DNA from: Paulownia fortunei
Taxonomy: Eukaryota > Streptophyta > Magnoliopsida > Lamiales > Paulowniaceae
Length of the DNA: 64,000 bases
Direction of reading: 5' to 3'
NCBI GenBank assembly: GCA_019321725.1
Contig: CM033115.1
Span: forward strand, 21,896,673-21,960,672
Shown: positions 1 through 14,200 of the stretch, piece after piece
How positions within the stretch are numbered: position 1 is the stretch's first letter
Layout: each line of letters starts with the position of its first letter
Notes under the pieces: generated by a model
The model's database searches: none
The model's input: the letters and a program-made list of their open reading frames with translations, nothing else
What the model was told of the DNA's origin: nothing
Translations under genes and position numbers: made by a program

Positions 1-72
1 ATATAAGGTTTAGTATGGTTTAGTTCTAATACTGGTTTGTTGATTTGTGTATTCGATTGCATTTATTTGAAG

Positions 73-716
73 GTATCAACGGCTTGTATTTCGGCACAAG
101 TTGTATCAGCTACGAGAAGAGAGAGACATGAAGCCTGAGACTTTTGCTAGCCTCGTATCCGCTCTTCTTTACGAGAAAAGGTCAGTAAGATTTTCGCGTC
201 TCAGATTCTAGAAAAGATATATAGGTCATATGATCGTGGATAAAGATTTCATTGTGGAAGAATATATAACAGTGATCAGAACACTGCCAAGAAGTAAACT
301 TCTTCCAAGTTGTTGTGCATGTGAATTACTCTCTCCTAATATACTAGGTGCCAGAATTGCTTTGAGAATTGGCATGCCAAGGGAGTCTTTGTTTTAAGTG
401 GATGTGAGCAGGAGACTCGAATAGAATATTTCTGAAAATTCATTCTACTTTGGCACATGAACTGACTTGAAACCATAAAATTCTTGTAGTATTTGCTAAA
501 TACCCTAAGATGTAGTAGCAGTAGTTGAATATGTGTGTCAGAAAATTTAAAATGTAGAATGATTGTCTTGTGAACTTATCTGCATCTTCATATTCATTTT
601 TAATTAAGAATGAAATCAGCGTTTCAAACTTCATAAAATATCATGTAGCGGTGGACAATTGGCACTACAATTGTAGCCAGCAACTATATAGTTGTTTCTT
701 TTTCCTCTGGCTCTGA

Positions 717-769
<53 letters not shown>

Positions 770-2589
770 AATGGACAGAGAGAGCATATGTGTCTTAGTT
801 AAACCATAGATGACGGCACCTTAAATGCCTGCTGGAAGGTGCAAATCCAATGCCTTTCAAATTTTATTATTTTCCTTGACTTTTCTTTAAGAAATATTCC
901 ACATTGCATTTGTGCACTGTGTTGGTGTTAAGTTTAGATGTATTGGTGATTGAGATATTGTTGCTCACTGTTATCTCATAGAAATAAGAAACAGAGATTT
1001 AAAGAAATAGTAGATGAAGAGAAGCTCACACTATTTTTTATTTTCTAAAAGACCACTGCATTAGTTTTCTGGTTTCCTCATTCCATACCCCACTCACACA
1101 CACACACACAATTTTTTTGAGAGTTAGTGTTGATTTCTTTGTGTTATTGGAGTGGAAAAGGAAATTATACCATACAAGTGGATTACAAGAAAAAAAAACT
1201 AAAAGATTGATATAATGTCTTTATGATTTTTGCCATTTAGGTTTGGTCCATATTTCTGCCAACCTGTTATTGCTGGATTGGGCGAAGAAGACAAACCTTT
1301 CATTTGCACTATGGATTCTATTGGGGCAAAGTATGTCAACCTTCTTCTCTTGTTCAATTTTTTTTTTATTATATTAATTGCCAGGAAAATAAATTTCTTT
1401 TCAAGTGACTAAAAAAAGGTCTATAAGTTTTGCAAGTCAACAATTTGTGGGAAGTAATTCATCAGTTTTAAACAGTATTCAAACATATGATACAACCTTG
1501 ACCAGTTACTTTGTAGATTTTGTGCATCTTCATTTGCGGTTCTGTATGCTTTATAAGCTTGGAAACTACCACCACAAATGTGGATGTGAAGAGTTTGGTG
1601 GGTATTTTTTTTTTCACACTAAGCAGTTATTTATATTGGTAATTAAGCTAGGTTTCAACCATAGTTCTCTGTGCTTACTGATTGAATCGTTTTCTTTTCC
1701 TGTTGGAAAGTTATGGTATTTAAGGAGAAAGTGGTAATTGGACATTATTACCACACAATCTTTCAGTAATTTCGGAAGGAAGTGGAAAAATATAAATTGA
1801 TGCATACTAGAAAAGTGCCTTCCTTTCTTTTCTTATGTTCGTGATGTTGATTAAAGCTGGTGGCACTAAATTGCATCTTCAAATGTGTTATACTGCTTGA
1901 AACCTGGATTGTGATGGGCATTCAAGCTTACAAGCTTACTGCTTATTTCAGATATATCTGGTTAGGTTTGCATGCATCGTTTTGTGGGCACATATTTCCA
2001 CAATTTTTCTTTTCAAGTTTCTTATTTTGCTTCCACAATTGCAGAGAACTTGCAAAAGATTTTGTTGTTGCTGGAACAGCCTCAGAATCACTTTATGGTG
2101 CCTGTGAATCAATGTTCAAGCCTGACATGGTTTGTCACTTTACTTGATCTTGCTGGTATCTGTTTTAAGTGGAGACTAAAACTTGATTCAGATGCCAGTG
2201 TTTTCTGCACAATATGTAAACTGGGGTCTTCCACTTGCTGAAGAAATATAAGTAGATTACATGTGTTTGAGCACTCAGTGACTACCCCCACAAAGTGAGC
2301 TGTTGCATGTGCAAAAAGGAACTCTTTCCATGTTTCCACCTATTCTCCTCCCAACCGATAAGAAAACATTAGTAACTTAGACCCACACACATACATTATG
2401 AAGCCTGATTTTAAAAGCTCCCATATGTTGTGCATGTAATATGTATTAGATTCCCTAATTTTGCCTGGGATTGTCCAAGTAATTTTGTGGGTTGCTGCTG
2501 TCTATTGGGTGTTTCTCTAACTTTATAAATTTATACAAACACCTATTCTTTAAGCGAAGAAATATAGTTTCCTTCCTTCAAACAGCCTC

Positions 2590-2620
<31 letters not shown>

Positions 2621-2988
2621 CCTGCACCATACTAACGTTCAGGTTTATTAATTCTATTCTAGTCCCATGAAATTGGTGTCAGATTACCTACTTTTCGTAT
2701 GAACATTCAGGAACCTGAAGAATTGTTTGAGACCATCTCACAAGCACTTCTATCCTCAGTGGACCGTGATTGTTTGAGTGGCTGGGGAGGGCATGTTTAT
2801 GTTGTGTAAGTGTTTTGTATATCCCTGAAGCCTTTTCATTTGCTGAAATCTTGTTAAGGTGTGGATTAGGTACCACAACTTGTCTCAGTTTAATTGTAAT
2901 GGACTTGATTGGGTTGCGTGACTCTTTATTTTGTAACAGAACTCCTACGGAAGTTACAGAGAGAATCCTCAAGGGACGGATGGACTGA
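73..2988 (+). CDS. PBC1: 20S proteasome subunit beta type-3 (5'-truncated by window edge)
   Basis: This is a non-catalytic beta subunit of the 20S proteasome core, acting in ubiquitin-dependent protein breakdown in cytosol and nucleus. Five exons read in frame: 73-180, 1241-1330, 2045-2129, 2711-2805 and 2940-2988, all with GT-AG borders and consistent phases. They encode 141 C-terminal residues. Recognisable family segments are YQRLVFRHKLYQLREERD, RFGPYFCQPVIAGLG, FICTMDSIGAKELAKDFVVAG, SQALLSSVDRDCLSGWGG and the terminal ERILKGRMD. Beta-3 proteins are about 205 residues, so about 63 N-terminal residues lie upstream of the window. The first exon begins with one base that completes a codon from the missing exon. 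Arabidopsis has two copies, PBC1 and PBC2, and I cannot tell which is closer. Family identification is firm. Confidence 0.95.
717..767. repeat. (GT)n-(GA)n compound microsatellite
   Basis: A GT run passes directly into a GA run inside the first visible intron of the proteasome beta-3 gene. A CT run lies at about 2588-2620 in a later intron. Both are plain simple-sequence repeats with no coding role. Confidence 0.9.
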
Positions 2989-5258
2989 TTTTTGTGTACA
3001 AATGCCAGAAGACTGTTCTGTATGCCAATTATCGTTTACCTCCCTGTGTGCCCATTTTGTGACCTCAAGTTTTGGCAACTTTGTAAGTTTGGTGATAGAA
3101 TATGCTCAGAAAAAGTTGTTCTTCGTTAATGTGTTACTGATTTTCAAGAATCAAACGGTACATAAATTTCCTTATAAGATGGACTTGCTTTTGAAACACT
3201 GTAAGTGCACATGGAAAGGTTGAATTTCAATATCGGATCAGTTGAATATTAGTTGATTTTATATTTTTAGAAGCTTACAATTTGCCCTTTCTTTGGCTTT
3301 GACTCAATAGTGCTAAAGCTGAGGTCTTTGTAAAATTTCAAATCTCATAGGAGGTGAATACCTCAGCTATAATTAGGTTTGAAAAACTAACCGAATTTAT
3401 CTATTGGACTGGATTGATCATTAAAAGTTCAAATGCTTATTTGAAATCAATTCGTTAACTTAATAAATTAAATTTAATTATATTTTTTTTTTGGATAAAA
3501 TGTAAAACTTCATTCGACTTCGACTAGATTATTATAAAATAAAAATATATACATCAAAAGATTCAATTATTCAAGTTTAAAAAATTAATAGAATTAAAAG
3601 TAAAAAATAAAAATATACACATATCAAAATATTAAGTTATTCAAATTTAAAAAATTAATTGAATTAAAGAAATTAGTCCACAGGTTTAAAAAATTTGTGT
3701 AACCTTGGACTGTCTTTAAACTCGTGTTTATTTTTAAAATGAAACAAACAAAAATTCAATTTAGAATTCAAGTGTTCAATAATCCAACTATCCAAGTAGT
3801 AATCAACGCTATCTTATATCTTCAAAACACAAGTTACTATTTTTTTTTTTAACTAAGATATTGCAACCAAATAAAACTTCATAATATATGTCAGATTATG
3901 AACATCCACGATCAATTATCTAAATCAATACCCACTATTTTTGACCTCGAATTATTTATTTTAAATTTGTATTGCATATTATGTATTTATGTGAGATAAG
4001 CATGTTGTGTGTACGATTTTAATTATAAATTATATATTTAAAAAAATATTTTAGACTGACGTGCATGTTTTATATAGAATACAAAATTCAGCACAAAATT
4101 GGAATAGACGAGAAAATACCACTTATAGCAAAAAAATTATGCATCTAAAGTTAATAAATTTTTTCAAGATTTTATGTTGAAGAATTGAAAAGGTTATATA
4201 GGTGTAACAAAATAAAGAAACACCAACACATTTGAAATTTATAAATAACAAATATTCTCATTATTTGATTCTAGAGTTACATTTTCTAATTACACTGACA
4301 TTTTCAATAGATGAATTAGGGCTTTCAAAAGTAGATCCGAATACGATTGGTGCTTCAAAAGACCGAGTAATTGTTTATTGGGCCCTTGATAATTCCGAGG
4401 TTATTCCCAAATCTCTTCTTAATATATGGACCACAAGTTTTAATTATGGGCCGATCTCATTATTACTGGTGCTCGCTCCATTTCAGTCCGATCCATATGA
4501 ATCACTGCCCTTCACACCAAAGCTCTCTTTTTCATGATTATAAGGAAATTGAACTATTGAAGTAATTATGTGTATTTTTAGACAGAAAAATAAATAAATA
4601 AAGCAAAACAAAAAGGACATAATCGAGTTAAAAAACACCATAGAATTATGCCTTGTTCAGTTTTACCATTTGACCCTTGACTAATATTTTATAAATTTTA
4701 AAAGAAGGAAATCGATTTTTTATTTTATTTTTTCAAAATGAAACATCATATACCAATATTCCAATCTATCAGTTTAATTTGTACGAATTTGTAACTCATT
4801 AATCCAAATACATTATCATTTCATTCAAGAATTGATCATACAAAACACCAATATATCAGCTTAATTTATTAACTTTTAAGTCAATAATCCAAGCACACGT
4901 TACCATTTTGAATCCAAATATTATCACAAAATCCCACACCTAAATGCCAAAACAGAATTCTCTCACTGCCAAAGTGCCAATCTGTGGATACAACAGGTGA
5001 CAATGTCAAGGCAGTGTGAAGTAACAATAGTTGCCATCAATTGAAATTGGCTCCATTCTCATGGTCCTCCAATTTCAAAGGCGTAAACTTCAACAACAAC
5101 CCCACCAACCCTACCACCACCATGTGGCTTGCCACGGCAGATAATCTGATTCTTGGTCCCACCCCTCAATTCAAAAACAGAGACCATTTCAAAAGTCCCA
5201 CTAACATTTCCATTTTGGAACCCTTCGAGCGGCAAAAACTGCCGGCACGTGACTCCAA
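2989..5258. other. Intergenic region between proteasome gene and kinesin
   Basis: This stretch holds the 3' end of the proteasome gene and the upstream region of the kinesin gene. From about 3400 to 4200 it is very AT-rich with oligo-A and oligo-T runs. No conserved ORF or RNA gene was recognised. An upstream ATG in a favourable context sits at 5122-5124, out of frame with the kinesin start. Confidence 0.6.
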
Positions 5259-8200
5259 ATGTCCTCCTCCTCCTCCTCCGCCCGCCGGTCCTCCATCTCC
5301 CCCTTCCGCTCCCGGAGAGCCCCTCCTCCACGGCCGTCCAACATTTCCATCCGCCCCACCACTCCAGGCTCATCATCATCATCCTCCACGACGCCGTTCT
5401 CTAAACAACCAGCTCCGCCGCCTCCGACTACGCCTCCCAGCAAAACTAAAGAAAATGTTACAGTCACTGTGCGATTTCGTCCTCTCAGGTGAAATGGATC
5501 TCTCCTTTTTTGTGAATTTCACCACAATTGCATCCGGTGGGGGTTATCCTCATATCCCTAATTATTGTTATATTGCTTGTGACTCTAGGGGATTAACTTT
5601 TTTTCATTCTTAGATGATTTATTCTTTTATTTTTTGTGTTTTTCTATTTGCAGTGCTAGGGAGATTAGTAAAGGTGACGAAGTGGCTTGGTATGCTGATG
5701 GAGACTACACCGTGCGCAATGAGTTCAATTCTGACATTGCATATGGCTTTGGTTAGTATATGATTTCTACACTCACACTCTAAGACACTTGCTGTATGCT
5801 CAAAATGGATATACATTTATGTAGATGTTTAACGTGCAAGTAATCAGTAATTTAAGCAAAGGTGAACTTTGGAATTAAATGGGCTTCGGGTTTAACTAAT
5901 ATAATAAAGGATCTGCTGTTTCTCATGACATATGTGGGTTATGAATTGATTTTTCTTAAAAAGAAGAAGAAGTTTAGGCAATTATTTCTTTGCTGGTTTT
6001 CGCTTGTGAGAAGATAATGTTTCTTAGAAACTGATAAAGCAGGAGGAACGTAATTTAAGGTAGTTCTTACCTTTTTTGTTTACCTAGGCTAACTGAATCA
6101 CTTTTGGATGAGAGTGGAGTGAGAGCTTTGAAGTGCCAATGTTTGAGTATTTGTGATATGAATGGCTCTAAAGGATTGATTGAAAAACCAACACCTCGAT
6201 GTAGAAATTTAATATTTCATATTGGAAAATGTGTATGCATAGCTGTGCACATGCATGTCACTGGCATTGTTTGAGATCTATAATTTGCTGAAAATGGGAG
6301 CTATATGATGAAGCTTCATTTAGAAGACACAAATAACCTTGGTCAGCATAAACATGGTCACAATTGGAGTTTATAAATTGTACATAATAGTGGACAAACA
6401 TATGGACTGAAAAGATTTACAGTTAGTTTAAATTGTGTTTCCAGCACTTAGGAAATCAATGGGTTAGGGGAACCTGATGAGTGATGCATTCTTTTCCTGT
6501 CAGCCATACGACCAGTGATTTCATATGGAAGCAAAATCATATCGTAATGCAAAATAGCAATAAAAGAAAAGCAGAGGAATTACAGGGAGTGTTTGAAATC
6601 AATCTCTCTGTCCACTAGCTTCCAACTCTCATCCTATTCTTGTGGAAGCCAAATTTGCACAAAAAATAATGTGAGTGAGAAGCTTTATTGCTTCTTTCTT
6701 TTCCCTATCTGTATTTTTGTAGAAAAGGTGTAAGTCTTCTTTTAGAACAGAAAGGATTGATGGTAAAGCTTTTGAACAAGATATAAATAGAAGGAGTGGA
6801 ACCAAGTGTTGCTTCAGAAAACATGGGAATTAAAAGTCATAAAAGCCTGTAGGTAATTTTAAATAATTCGCACCATTGCGTACAACTTTCTTTTATATTT
6901 GTTATTTCTTTTGAAGAAGGGATACAAAAGCTTTTTTCAGTCAAAAGTGTTGGTCCTTTTTCAAATGTGGAAGGTCTCTGTGGCTGTTATAGGGGATTGA
7001 ATTCTGAATTTTTACTTGTAGAATCACGTTAGATCTATTACTTGGTTCCTTCTGCTTTTGTTTTTATCTCTTAATTTTTAATAATCTAAATCACTTTTGG
7101 TACCAGACAGAGTATTTGGTCCTGCAACAACTACACGCCATGTTTATGATGTTGCAGCGCAGCATGTTGTCAGTGGTGCCATGGAAGGAATAAATGGTAA
7201 TTTCTTTCATCACTTCTACTTTTTGTCATGTATAGTTCATTGTTTGCAGTTAATTACAATACATTAATCAAAATTCTTATACCTAATTCTTCTTATATTC
7301 ATGCACCGTTTTTTTGTTCTTATCATCGAAGGAAGAACTGTTGCCTCTTCCACCTCCCTGGTGTTACTGAAAGACAGTGAAAATACAGTTTATAAAATGT
7401 AATGTTTTTTTGTGATGTTTCACTTAATGGACATGCCTCAAAATTTTGTTCTCTTTGGAAAAAAAAATAAAATCCTGATCCATGCTCATCTCTGTCAGGC
7501 TTTGATTTCCCTGTTCCCCGTTAAAATAGTATTTTCCTGTGGTTGTGACTCTGGTTTTGTTTTTCTGTTTTTTTTTTTGTTTTTGTAGGCACAGTATTCG
7601 CTTATGGTGTTACTAGCAGTGGGAAGACACATACGATGCATGTAATTGCTAATTTTTCTCCATGTCCACAATTTTTATTCTCCTCCCTGACGATATTGCA
7701 CAATTGCAGGAGATGCATAGAGCATCAATGCTACGAGCTCTCTGATTTGCGTTTTTTATGTAAAATGCTTAGCACTGAATAATGCCAAATTTATGTTGGG
7801 GATAGTTGGTGTATTAAGTATCTAGACTCGCTTGAAAATAGTTACGCTTGGCCAGGCACATCCACTTGAATTCTTTTCCTCTCGATGCTAATGTCATAAA
7901 TTCTGTGCTTTTCTGTCTCAGGGGGAGCAAAAATCACCCGGTATCATACCGCTGGCTGTTAAGGATGTCTTTGGAATTATACAAGAGGTAATTCCTATCA
8001 CCTTTAGGTGGGCCAGGGCAAGAATTGATAATGTTGTTTTTTCCTTGATAATAAAGAAGTATTTTGTTCTAAATTATTAATGATGTTTGATTTGCTGTAT
8101 CAGACACCTGGACGGGAGTTTCTCCTCCGAGTTTCATATCTGGAAATTTACAACGAGGTTAGTTTCATTATTTGGCATAACGAGCACGTTTATTATTTTT

Positions 8201-11200
8201 GGATTTGATTCTTTGCTATGGGCTTCATGCTACATTGAGGTAAGCTGCAAAAATATGAGATTGAGTTTCATGAGAGTGTCTGCTTATCCTATCTCAAGCA
8301 CTCTGATATTTATATTATATGTCCATGTGAAGTACTTGGAACATCTTGCTAGTGATGATAATGTATTTTATAATCGAAAGAAGAATGTCCATTCTGTCCT
8401 GTGGTGCAATTGCATTAACTTGGTACAAATATGATTCATTTCTCTTCATAGATAATGATGACAAAATCAAAATGCATGCTCTAGATGCTATAAATGTGTT
8501 TCAGGTTTCCACTTAATTTATCAAATATTTGCTTCTGAATCTCATGTATGACTTGCTGCTTGGAAGTTTAGGTCATCAATGACTTGCTTGATCCCACTGG
8601 ACAGAATCTTAGAATACGAGAGGACTCTCAGGTACAAATGTATACCAAGTGGTTTCAATGTCATGGCTGATGCTTGATTTGATCACATTTGATTTGTCAG
8701 GAATATCTTCATGTACGTGCATTTTCTATCCTTTTTGTTGTTATGTGAAAACAGCATCTCTAGACAATAAGCTTGAAGGCCAATGAGATTAAGAATTTGT
8801 AGGTTTTTTATGTTTCTGTGTGGCTTTCTTTGCATATTTTTAGGTGCTTACAATTATTTTATTGGCTTTCATTAAGTCTCAATTTAAGATGCTCTGTAAC
8901 TTGCAACCTTGGCCAGCTGCAAAATGTACACATTCGAAGTTCTTAATTTTCCAGATTCGAGCCTTAGATAAAAAGGATATCTTCTGGATGTGGAGATATA
9001 ATGTTTGGCTATGTTTTGGATGTTTTGGGGATGGTGTTTTGGGGGATTGTATTTTGTGAGAACGAAGAGAAAATGAAAGTAATGTTTGTTTTGTATTTTA
9101 GGAGGGGCCGGTTTTTTACTGTAACAATCATGTCATTATGTTAGATAAGTGGTGTCACATCAGTGTTTTTTAATGTTATATATTGTATCTTTGAATGTAA
9201 GAAACAGATGATATATATTTATAGTAATATAATAATTTGAAAATGTAATGATTGTGATATATAGTGGGTCCCATTTTATTTTGGGGGAGGAATTGATTGT
9301 TTTGTGGAAATGAAGAAAACAAACATATTCTTGTTCCTGGGAAAAGAAAACATTCCCCTGGAACATAACCAAACAAGGCCTTTCTCTTTTGGGCGGTAGG
9401 TTTCTAACTCCTCTATATACCACGAAGTTTGAGCTGCCATTATTTTGGATGTTACTGATATGTTTTCTCAAATTTGTACATTTCTCCTCCTGCAATGTAG
9501 TGAAACTCTTGAGTTTCCAACCTCTGGAAAACAAGGATATCTCTTGAAAGGAGTTATTATAATTCATGGAAATCATTATCATATTAATTTTGGTGGATTG
9601 AACTACAGATTTAGAGATATTCCTTTTATATTTTCTCTGTTTTGTTGTTTCTTTAATTTGATTTTTTCGGCAACCAATAACATAGGAAGATATTTGTTCT
9701 GGACGTAGCACAAAATGACTGTTATTGCCTCTCTATATTTTAAGTCCATGTGAGTTCCATATTCATGTTTGTCTGCATGTCTCTTTCATTCTCCTCAGGT
9801 TTAATATCACAATCGTGGATGCAGTGTAAAATCAACTAGACTACCAATGTATAAAAATCAATCTGTGAATTTAAGGAATAATAAATTGTAACTTGGCAGG
9901 GAACATATGTGGAGGGAATAAAAGAAGAGGTTGTTCTGTCACCTGCTCACGCTCTTTCGCTAATAGCATCTGGTGAAGGTAAATTGACTTGTAAATTCAA
10001 TCAATCCAATTATTTATGAATCTTTATAAAGTCATCCTCATTACTTTGAGCAACTTCTTGTGCTTTTTTTTTTTTTCTCAAATATATTTTTTCTCTCCGA
10101 CTGTAAATTTGTCCCACATTTCAAGTCAGTTTTTATCCCTGGTAGCAACTCACTGTGTTCTGCTGTTATGAAAAGGACATCTTTTCTTGAATATTTTCAA
10201 TGTGTGGTTAAGAAAACTCTTAACTTGATTTTTAATATTGATGCAGAGCATAGGCATGTGGGTTCTAATAACTTCAATTTACTCAGCAGTCGAAGCCACA
10301 CCATATTCACTTTGGTATTTACAGCTCTTATTGTTCTTTCGTTTTGTGTTCTATATTGCAAGCAATGATATTCAGGCTGTCATTTTGGTTTTAACTTTTA
10401 CTTTTGAAAAATGCGTCATATCTGGAGTGTTAGTTATATTTTACCTGGAATTAGATGGATGTAGTTAGATTTGGTATCAACATGAAGAACTGTAATGGTA
10501 AAGGAATTGATTGCTGAATGGAGTGTGGGTTTCAGCAAAAGGCTGTTGGGCTTTATAAAGGAGCGAGATAGGTCTTGGTCTTTTTGGGTGTGGCCTGATG
10601 CATGTACACTATGCCACCTAATAAAGTAAGGCATGTTGCAGCTAGTCAGTTTTGATGAACAAGGGTAATCTTGGATCTTATCCATTTATGCTTTGGTGTA
10701 GTTGTGCTAGTTCTATAGTTCTGCTATTCATAAAGGGGTAATGTCTGCTTTTGTGAGTTATGGATTGGATTACAGGTTGCTTGAAGGTTAATGTCATGAT
10801 TGGACTTCTTTTTCTTTGATGTGGCTTTGGTAAAAAAAATGTCAAATGGGTTATATGATAGTAGACATCTTGCATTGATAATCCGCATTTCTTTCTTCTT
10901 TTTTTTTTCTTCCAAGAGGAAAGAGACTTTACCTGCCTTTTATTGTATTAAACTGCTGAAAAACCATTAGTTCTTTTGTGCTCTCTGGTTGTAATTAGAG
11001 AAGAGAGGCTTTGCCTTTGACAGACTCCGAAATAGATGTCAAGCAGGAGTGTATTTATTATAGTTTTGGAAAGTTTTTTTTTTTTCCCAATTTTTTTAAT
11101 CAGTTGCACCCTACTGATGCACAACTTTTTTGTTTCTTCATTTTGAGGTGCAGAAACGACAATAGACAGTGATAATGAAAAGTCTGACTGGCTATAACTT

Positions 11201-14200
11201 ATTTTAGAGTAAATTAAATAACTGAAACTATTGGGTTTGTAATTATTTTCCAAGAAGAGAAAATTATTAGACATTGGACCTATTCCATGTTATAACAATA
11301 TTGTTTAGCTGTATAGTATGATGAACTATGTTGCAGTACCAAAAAATTAACTTGTCTTGAAAGGTTTATTGTAGTAGAAAATAATGATCATCTTTCATTA
11401 TTTTAATTGATGATGACCATAAGAAGTTTGTTTTAGGTTCAGATTGACCCTTTTATCCCTTGCTCTTTAATGGTTTATTCGTCTCACAGACTATAGAAAG
11501 CAGTCTACGAGGGGAAAATGAAGGAGAAGAAGTGACTTTATCTCAATTGGTATGTTTTGAATGTGATATGTCTGTCGTTACCTTTGTTTTGGTTTCTATT
11601 ATCATTGCTCTCCCTAAATTTCTGTTAACATTCTTAATATATTATAAGTAGATTTGACATCCAATACTAGTTAATGCACTAAATTACTTGTCTCTTCCTC
11701 CCTTCTCTTCTTCCCAGTTTCTTTTCATCTGAGTTTCCTGTTTGGGTGGCCTAATGATTTTGAAATTTCTCCTATATCTTTTAGTTATATGATGTTTGGG
11801 CACAATGATACTGAACTCTTTTATAGCATTTAATTGACTTGGCAGGATCTGAAAGTTCCAAAACAGAGACGACTGGATTGAGGAGAAAAGAGGGTTCATA
11901 CATAAATAAAAGCTTACTTACTCTTGGCACTGTAAGGCATATGCCCATGTCTTTCTTTTTCATCATTCATGTTGGTTTCAAATTTAGTAGTGTATTTTTT
12001 GTACTCTCTCATTTCCTCTTGGGTAACATGATCAATCAATTTGATTTCTCTGGTCTAATTTTCATTTTCCTTGTTCTTCAAAGAATTTACATTTAAATGT
12101 TGTTTATTCTCTTAGAATGATGGATTTGTAGCTTTAATGGATGAATTGAACTGTTCTTTGCTGTTGCTGAAGTTAGATACTCTAGACCATACTTAGTATA
12201 ACAACAAAAAAAAACTTGACAAATTTCTAGGTCCAAACCTTAAACCATGAGAGATTTACATTCTGTAGCTCTGGATTTTAAAGGAAAAATGAGTTTTACG
12301 GGATTTTTCTGTGTCTAAATTTGGCCAGTTTAATTTTTTTCTTTATATTTTCACAGTATTTTCTGTTTAATCCAGGTGATATCCAAATTAACAGATGGAA
12401 AATCCACTCATATACCTTATCGAGATTCAAAACTTACACGCTTGTTGCAGTCATCTCTTAGTGGCCATGGTCGAGTCTCTGTAAGTTTTAGTGCGTAAAT
12501 TTTTTAATTCTAGCACTAGAGACTTCCTATTCAATGAAACATTATCTGCCAGACTTTAGTTATCTGTACTGCTTGGGGAGTATTCTGATTCTTCCTTGAA
12601 CTTTTCTGTAGCTTATTTGCACAGTGACTCCGGCCTCTAGCAATACTGAAGAAACACACAACACTCTTAAGTTTGCTCAACGTAGCAAGCATGTTGAAAT
12701 CAAGGCCTCTCAAAATAAGGTTAGATATATGGAATTCTTAACTACGCAATCAGAAAGGTAGAAACTTCGGAATTTTTTTTGAAAGCTCTTCTTAATCTTT
12801 CTTTGATTTTCCTGGATAGATTTTGGATGAGAAGTCTCTCATCAAAAAGTATCAGAGAGAAATATCCAATTTAAAGCAAGAGCTTCAGCAATTAAAGCGT
12901 GGCATGATGGAGAAAGAAAATCCAATGGCACAAAGTCAAGAAGATTTAGTTAATTTAAAACTCCAGGTTGGTGCCAACAATCTATATCATAGTTTATTTT
13001 CTGAAAAAATAAATTTTGATTGAGAAATTTTGATGGTGTCAATCTGAAGTTGACGCCTAGTATCATATTTTTACCACAGAGGTTCTGAAGCAAAGAGGAA
13101 CCTGTTTCTAGATAGTCTATTATTTCTAACTAATATGACTGGAATTTGATGGTATCATAAATTCCTAGGGACAGGGATGCTCATTCAGGTCCTGGGTGAT
13201 GACAGAGCGGACAAAGGACCAACATATTTGTCTAGGAACAGGCTTAGCAAAATTTGAGAAAATAAGAATTAGTAGTGCAATTATTTAGTCCATGAATTAA
13301 CAAGTACACTAGAGAGTTAGTGGTGGAGATTTCTTATTGTTCCTTCAACTGTGGCTATGATCTGTCATCAACATCAATATTAGCATGTATCCTTGAGGTT
13401 TTTGCTTGGTTAATACAAAAGAACGGTTGGTTGGCAAGAATCGTGGCTTCATTTTGATTGAAAATTAATTTCTTTCGGTGTTTTGTTGTGATAGAGTGTC
13501 AATTTGTTATTCCCCAACCTTCCTAGAGAATGATGTTCGAGGAGGTGAGCAGTGGCTGGAAGGTTGAAGTGCGGATATAGTTTATGTGCTCTTCATTATT
13601 AAATAGTAAATAGTGCTAGTGTAGTCCCGTGTCTAATATACTTCATATGTTGCAGTTGGAAGCAGGGCAGATTAAGTTGCAATCGAGATTGGAAGAGGAG
13701 GAACAAGCCAAAGCCGCTTTAATGGGAAGGATTCAGAGACTAACCAAGCTGATCTTGGTTTCTACCAAAACTACTATCCAACCCAGTATCCTTGAAAAGC
13801 CCAGCCACAGGCGGAGGCATTCATTTGGGGAAGATGAGGTACTGACAGAAATTTAATATCTTTATTAGATAGCCAAGATATTCATCTGTTTATCTGATGA
13901 TTTGCTACCTTGTTATTAAATTTATGGTATCACTGCGAAATACCTACTTCAAATATTTCCATTTGAAAGTTCAATCTATCTTTACTCTTAGCATCTGTCT
14001 TCCTTGCTTATGCAGCTAGCCTACTTGCCAGATAGAAAACGAGAATGCATAATTGATGACGATGCTGGAAGTATCGATTCTGAAATTTCTGTGGATGGAA
14101 GGAGTGATGCCACAAATCTTGATGAGTTAGTCAGAGACTACAAAAGGAGCCGGAGGAGAGGGATGCTTGGCTGGTTCAAATTAAAAGTAAATTCTTATGT

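Noticed and set aside
5041..5613. Proline-rich ORF on the plus strand
   Set aside because: It overlaps kinesin exon 1 in another frame and runs into the intron. The Pro-rich translation is a shadow of the Ser/Arg-rich presequence.
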